Shown here in pieces: positions 6,964 through 8,384 of a stretch of 8,384 nucleotides of DNA. The notes under the pieces are model-generated. The model was given only the letters and a program-made list of their open reading frames with translations, made no database searches and was not told the DNA's origin. This DNA is from Bacteroidota bacterium (GTDB lineage: Bacteria > Bacteroidota > Bacteroidia > Bacteroidales > VadinHA17): assembly GCA_012838685.1 (NCBI GenBank), contig DUOU01000069.1, positions 1 through 8,384 of the forward strand. The letters are read 5' to 3'. Position numbers and translations under genes: made by a program. Numbering within the stretch: the stretch's first letter is position 1; each line of letters opens with the position of its first letter.

Positions 6964-7779
6964 ATGATTTCTTTTCCAAAAGCGAAGGTCAATCTGGGAC
7001 TGCGTATTACCAGGAGGCGGATCGATGGATACCACGACATTGAGTCGATTTTTTATCCTGTAGGGCTGAGCGACGCTTTGGAATTTAAGGTGGCCCCGAA
7101 AGCGACAGCCGATGAGTTGACTGTAACCGGGCTACCAATTCCGGGATCGACAACCGATAATCTGGTCACCACGGCGGTAAAAATGTTGCGGAAAAAGTTC
7201 GATATCCCTTATCTGAAGATACATCTGCACAAAGCCATTCCATCTGGCGGCGGCTTGGGGGGAGGATCCTCCGACGCCTCCTATATGTTGAAGAGTTTGA
7301 ATAAATACTTCAAATTAGGACTGAATGTTGACGAGTTGAAAAAGCTCTCCCTTGGCATTGGAAGCGATTGTCCTTTCTTTATTGAGGCTGAACCCGCACT
7401 GGCCATGAAGAGAGGCGAGCTCCTCACTCCTATGCCTAAGTTTCTTGAAGGAATGTACATTGTCATTTTACACCCCAGCATAAACATCAACACCAAAGAG
7501 GCTTATAAAAACTGTTTTCCTCATAAACAAGATCAATCCCTGCCGGAATTGGTCAAGAACAGGCCGAGCGATTGGAAAAGAGTTATTTTCAACGATTTTG
7601 AGAATTACATCTTCAGCAGGCACCCTGAAATAGGTGAACTTAAAAGATACCTGTACAACTCAGGCGCGATTTTCAGTTCCATGACGGGAAGCGGTTCGGC
7701 TGTTTACGGAATTTTCGGCCACAAACCATCCATCTCCCAGTCTATACACCGTTATCTCATATACCAGGGAGAGTTGTAA
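6964..7779 (+). CDS. ispE: 4-diphosphocytidyl-2-C-methyl-D-erythritol kinase
   Basis: ATP-dependent GHMP kinase that phosphorylates the 2-hydroxyl of CDP-methylerythritol, the fourth step of the MEP (non-mevalonate) isoprenoid pathway, in the cytoplasm. The 271-residue protein has the N-terminal motif AKVNLGL with K8, RRRIDGYHDIESIF (18-30), the glycine-rich ATP loop PSGGGLGGGSSDA (93-105), GIGSDCPFF (131-139) with D135 as likely catalytic base, and the C-terminal TGSGSAVYG (241-249). Length is close to the family norm (about 280). The ATG at 6964 places the motif at the usual distance from the N terminus. It is divergent from dnaB and its stop lies only 6 bp from the stop of the opposing permease gene. 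Its presence indicates that the organism makes isoprenoids, including the undecaprenyl carrier, by the MEP route. Confidence 0.96.
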   Translation: MISFPKAKVNLGLRITRRRIDGYHDIESIFYPVGLSDALEFKVAPKATADELTVTGLPIPGSTTDNLVTTAVKMLRKKFDIPYLKIHLHKAIPSGGGLGGGSSDASYMLKSLNKYFKLGLNVDELKKLSLGIGSDCPFFIEAEPALAMKRGELLTPMPKFLEGMYIVILHPSININTKEAYKNCFPHKQDQSLPELVKNRPSDWKRVIFNDFENYIFSRHPEIGELKRYLYNSGAIFSSMTGSGSAVYGIFGHKPSISQSIHRYLIYQGEL

Positions 7780-7785
7780 CTGTTT

Positions 7786-8384
7786 TTATTTGGGCGCGAT
7801 TTTGTACAACACCCCGGCAATGATCGCGTACATAATGTTGGGTATCCACATCGCCAACGCGGGATCCAATCCCCCCTTAACCGAAAACTGCGAGGAGAAT
7901 TGCTGGAAAAGGATATACGAAAAACTGAGCGCCAATCCAATTCCAATGTTCATGCCAATTCCTCCCCTGATTTTACGTGACGACAGTGAAACGCCTATCA
8001 ATGTGAGGATAAAAACGGAAAAGGGGCTGGCAATCCTGCTGTTTTTCTCAACTTCAAAAGCCACCAATTCATCCGATCCCTGCAGAGTAAGCAGGTCAAT
8101 ATAATCGTTCAGCTCGCGGTACGACATTGTGGAAACAAACTCTATGCCTCTCGAAAAATCATCGGGACGAATATTAAGTGAGGTATCCAGCCGCGATCCT
8201 TTCGAAAATATCTCTGTTGATTCCAATATATCCCTACATATATAATTCAGAGCCATCCATTTGCCCGAAACCGAATCCCAGGCGACTGTTGGAGCGGAGA
8301 GCTTCGAGAGCAGTTTTCCGTTATTGTCAAATTTTTCTATGGTAAGGTTCCTGCCGCGGGCCGACTGTGGATTGTATGATTCCA
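7786..8384 (-). CDS. LptF/LptG (YjgP/YjgQ) family permease, C-terminal part (5' end beyond window)
   Basis: The frame is open to the right edge, so an internal Met at 8256 is not the start; 198 residues are visible. A largely polar segment (about 1-115) is followed by three hydrophobic segments: about 118-134 (SPFSVFILTLIGVSLSS), 142-163 and 174-195. This is the second half of the YjgP/YjgQ fold: the end of the periplasmic beta-jellyroll domain, then the last transmembrane helices. The stretch SPFSVFILTLIGVSLSSRK, with SRKIRGGIG beginning at its end, is typical of the family. These permeases pair with the ATPase LptB in the inner membrane and extract LPS for transport to the outer membrane. 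LptF and LptG are hard to separate from a fragment; Bacteroidota may carry more than one such protein. It ends with TAA convergent with ispE. Confidence 0.88.
   Translation of the reverse strand, partial: ESYNPQSARGRNLTIEKFDNNGKLLSKLSAPTVAWDSVSGKWMALNYICRDILESTEIFSKGSRLDTSLNIRPDDFSRGIEFVSTMSYRELNDYIDLLTLQGSDELVAFEVEKNSRIASPFSVFILTLIGVSLSSRKIRGGIGMNIGIGLALSFSYILFQQFSSQFSVKGGLDPALAMWIPNIMYAIIAGVLYKIAPK

Noticed and set aside
7786..8256. Small stand-alone membrane protein starting at the ATG at 8256
   Set aside because: The frame stays open upstream to the window edge with LptF/G-like sequence, so the Met is internal.

Overview
The window is an ordinary chromosomal segment of a Bacteroidota bacterium, most likely order Bacteroidales. 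Three things point there. MurF and alanine racemase are fused into one polypeptide. Clear Shine-Dalgarno sequences are largely absent, while boxes matching the Bacteroidota -7 element TAnnTTTG lie upstream of several genes. Thymidine kinase, DnaB, RsmI and IspE all have Bacteroides-like sequences. A finer placement (for example a Dysgonomonadaceae- or Porphyromonadaceae-like lineage) cannot be settled from the sequence alone.

Layout, left to right. Positions 2-562 (+) hold the C-terminal end of a large protein, probably an alpha/beta-hydrolase-type esterase or peptidase, followed by a strong terminator that appears to serve both strands (about 622-679). On the minus strand tdk (3771-3184) runs into murF-alr (3149-687) with a 34-bp gap, so the two look like one operon. 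A divergent promoter region (3772-3866) with a 17-bp interrupted palindrome separates tdk from a plus-strand pair: a Bacteroidota-specific protein of unknown function (3867-4550) and rsmI (4543-5211), whose ATG lies inside the end of the first gene. rsmI converges on dnaB (6757-5252, minus) across a short GC hairpin that should stop transcription from both sides. A 206-bp divergent intergenic region with TAnnTTTG-like boxes and two 9-bp A-rich repeats separates dnaB from ispE (6964-7779, plus). ispE converges with only 6 bp of spacing on the C-terminal part of an LptF/LptG-type permease gene that runs off the right edge.

Together the genes are housekeeping: peptidoglycan precursor synthesis (MurF-Alr makes D-Ala and adds D-Ala-D-Ala), thymidine salvage, ribosomal RNA modification, replication fork unwinding, isoprenoid precursor synthesis by the MEP route, and LPS export. 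There are no mobile elements, CRISPR arrays, RNA genes, phage genes or defence genes, and no gene-free stretch exceeds about 210 bp. I found no convincing undescribed system. The most interesting items are the uncharacterised protein translationally linked to rsmI, the palindromic divergent promoter, and the repeats beside dnaB.
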